Positions 62,054 to 64,000 of a stretch of DNA of 64,000 nucleotides are shown piece by piece. Positions within the stretch are counted from its first letter, which is position 1, and each line of letters begins with the position of its first letter. Both the position numbers and the translations under genes were made by a program. The notes under the pieces were generated by a model that was not told where the DNA came from, ran no database searches, and was given only the letters and a program-made list of their open reading frames with translations. The stretch lies in contig JALECJ010000254.1 of assembly GCA_023515745.1 (NCBI GenBank), positions 124,001 through 188,000 of the forward strand, in the 5' to 3' direction. The DNA is from Amoeboaphelidium protococcarum (lineage: Eukaryota > Aphelidiomycota > Aphelidea).

Positions 62054-62765
62054 TTAAACAAGAAATGACGGAATTGCAGAGATGTGATAGCCTTGCCTTC
62101 CCTTGAGTGCCATGTAGATGTAATACGACTGAAATCCTACATATAAAGATATTAATGAGTTACTTCATCGCATTTAATTAACCAGAATAAACGCGTACCT
62201 CCAGGCAAGCCTATGAGCAATCCAATGATCAACAGTACGACGGCGATCGAGTCATAGTTGGCCTGAAACGCAAAGATTGAACCGGCCAGAAAGCACAGGC
62301 CAAAAAATGCCATAGACAACGCAGCCAAAATCGTACTGAAATACTGTCGGAATCTAGGATGATTCTACCAGTCGCCTTGATACTCTTTGGTGTTATTCGA
62401 GCGCACTTGAGATTTAGGATAACTCAACAGCGATCTCCTATCTGATCCATTTTGTTTCAATGGAATTTCCCCAGGGCTTTATGATGACTACAATTAATTG
62501 TGATGTTAATCAGAAATCATCGTGATTTGAACACTAAATCTTACATTAGTAGCAGTCATTTTAGGTACACCAAATTCAAGCTCTTCGCCATCATTAGAAG
62601 ACTACATTAGATGCGATTAATACAAACATTTATTGTACACCAATAAATAATACTTACATCCAGTGCGTAAGAGTATAGGCTAATATCTCCTTGTTCACTC
62701 TCGGCTTTTTCAGTGGTTGAAACAGAATCGTCGGCGGCGCCAATGTGGCTGATGCTAGCCAGCAT
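62054..62765 (-). CDS. TMEM134/TMEM230-family membrane protein
   Basis: Four exons: 62658-62765, 62545-62601, 62199-62487 and 62137-side exon 4 from 62136. Introns of 56, 57 and 62 nt, GTAAG or GTACG to TAG. The protein has two membrane helices (FSTILAALSMAFFGLCFLAG; YDSIAVVLLIIGLLIGLPG) and a signature FQSYYIYMALKGRQGY. Family members end just after the SIPSF-like motif; here AIPSFLV is followed by TAA at 62054-62056. If TAA is Gln as elsewhere, the frame runs to TGA at 61673 (305 residues) and overlaps the SPOC gene antisense. Ending at TAA gives 178 residues. Confidence 0.75.
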
Positions 62766-63033
62766 CCCTGATTATGACTCTCGCTGTTAATGTTAAGGCA
62801 TAGTTTGCTCTTATTTAATTTTCTTATGTACGGTTATGTCAAAAAATAAGCTGCTGCTTTCTTGTAACTTGAACAAGTGCAGAAATAGAGACCGTTTCTT
62901 ACTGAAAGGCAACCCCGACTTCTATAAATAGAATTCATCGGATTGACAACATGAACACCTTCTCATCACAACGACAAGCAGGGAAAATATCAATACCATT
63001 TTTAAACGTCAATATATTAAATTCCATAAATAT

Positions 63034-64000
63034 TCATTTCTTGTTAATATCAAAGTGTTTCTTAATCCCACCCCATGTATTCTCAACGTATTACTGCTGA
63101 ACAACACCACATCCTTCAAGTCCCCAACGCGTCAGTGAGAGCATGAGACTCGTTTCAAACATAAACGCCTGAGTCCCATCAGCAACACGCTCAGGCTTCA
63201 ACTCTTTGGACGCATCTGATGCTTTTTCATACACATTTGCATCAGGGCCATGTGGAGTCATATGTGAGTGAAGCGATGCACCTCCTGCAGCAAATCCATC
63301 CTCCTTCCCCTCATACTTACCCAGGATTAGGCCCATGAATTCAGATGCGCAATTTCTGTGAAAGTATGGCGGACGGAAAGTCCAATTCTAAACGGCCCAT
63401 CTCGGTGGAAATATAACAAAGTCGGCGATGGGAAGACCTGGTATAGCACTCTTAGCAGTCAGCACTGTAAATATTGATGGGTCCATGTGATCAAAAGCCG
63501 TGGCATTAACAACGCAGAACTTGTTCAAATCATACTTGTACGGGACATAGTTACCATGCCATGCCACGACATCGAAAGGACTGTGATCTTGTGTAGCTTC
63601 ATACACTTGGCCCGCATACTTGTTCAAAATCTTAAACTCGACACCGACATCACGATCTTCATACCATGCAACTGGATGTAGGAAATCGCGAGGATTCGCT
63701 AGACCATTCGCTCCAATAGGACCCAAATCAGGCAGTTCAAAATGACCACTAAATAACTCCATTATGTATCCTCTAACAGGTCCATCTGTCAACTTTACAG
63801 CAAATTTAATTCCTCTTTATATAACAACAATCTCATTACGCGCCACACTCAGCCGTCCAAACTCGGTTGTTATATCCAAGGTGCCTAGCTATGGAACAAT
63901 AAGAAAATCTCCATCAGAGTTGTAAAATGCAGAGTCCACCATATCCACGTTGGCTGTGTAGACGTGAATAGCCAATCCACTCTTTACTTTAGGATCTCCA
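63034..64000 (-). CDS. HGD: Homogentisate 1,2-dioxygenase (5' end outside window)
   Basis: C-terminal 321 residues of HGD, the N-terminus lying past the window edge. Landmarks: [84 protein letters not shown], and a C-terminal [12 protein letters not shown]. Histidine and Glu residues at HRNCASE and the GHGPD-like loop form the iron site. The enzyme cleaves homogentisate in tyrosine breakdown. Ends DINKK. Confidence 0.93.

Overview
This window is nuclear DNA of a microbial eukaryote that uses a ciliate-type genetic code. Read with the standard code, nearly every gene breaks into pieces. Read with TAA and TAG as glutamine and TGA as the only stop, long intact proteins appear, and the reassigned codons sit where families have an invariant glutamine (cyclophilin FMIQGGDF, Sey1 P-loop GSQSTGKS, the Ulp1 catalytic glutamine). 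Genes are dense (about one per 1.7 kb) on both strands, with few introns, mostly 55-85 nt with GTAAG/GTAAT...TAG ends. Base composition is about 60% AT by eye. A mitochondrial IF-2 with a presequence-like start implies a translating mitochondrion. The lineage cannot be fixed here. Ciliates and some other protists (possibly aphelid-like relatives of fungi) use this code. A resident intact Helitron, a GT34 enzyme, a Crypton-like recombinase and a Crinkler/RHS-like ATPase do not look like a ciliate macronucleus.

Layout. 0-8.5 kb: UBE3D-like protein, GT34 glycosyltransferase, LRR protein, a four-exon helical protein, ribosomal protein uL29, DEAD-box helicase, CDK9/Bur1-like kinase. 8.5-17.7 kb: a Helitron-like element with one 2474-codon ORF (SAP-like, zinc finger, HUH Rep, Pif1-like helicase, Ulp1 protease), a downstream 278-codon ORF and a large terminal palindrome. 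17.8-33 kb: small unknown or secreted genes, then Sey1, prefoldin 2, mtIF-2, a ZIP transporter, UBA4/MOCS3, a secreted Lys/Gly/Asp-rich protein, REI1 and glycogenin. 33-37.3 kb: an accessory island with a broken Crypton-like recombinase, a cluster of hairpins and a Crinkler/RHS-like P-loop ATPase. 37.4-46 kb: cyclophilin, PUS7, a 1183-residue AGC kinase fused to two degenerate alpha/beta-hydrolase domains, and an ER-directed unknown. 46-49.4 kb: decay zone with a Pif1-helicase remnant and a kinase gene split by an 881-bp inverted-repeat transposon. 49.5-64 kb: purple-acid-phosphatase-like protein, ADCK1-like protein, DTD, APE2, a large secreted protein, a coiled-coil repeat protein, a PHD/TFIIS/SPOC protein, a TMEM134/230-like protein and the 3' part of homogentisate dioxygenase.

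Most genes are unrelated housekeeping genes. Related themes are transcription elongation (CDK9-like kinase, PHD/TFIIS/SPOC protein) and translation or ribosome assembly (uL29, REI1, mtIF-2, DTD, PUS7, UBA4). The most unusual items are the dead-hydrolase/PKA-like fusion, the SAP-Rep-helicase-Ulp1 Helitron, and the transposon inserted exactly at a kinase catalytic-loop codon.
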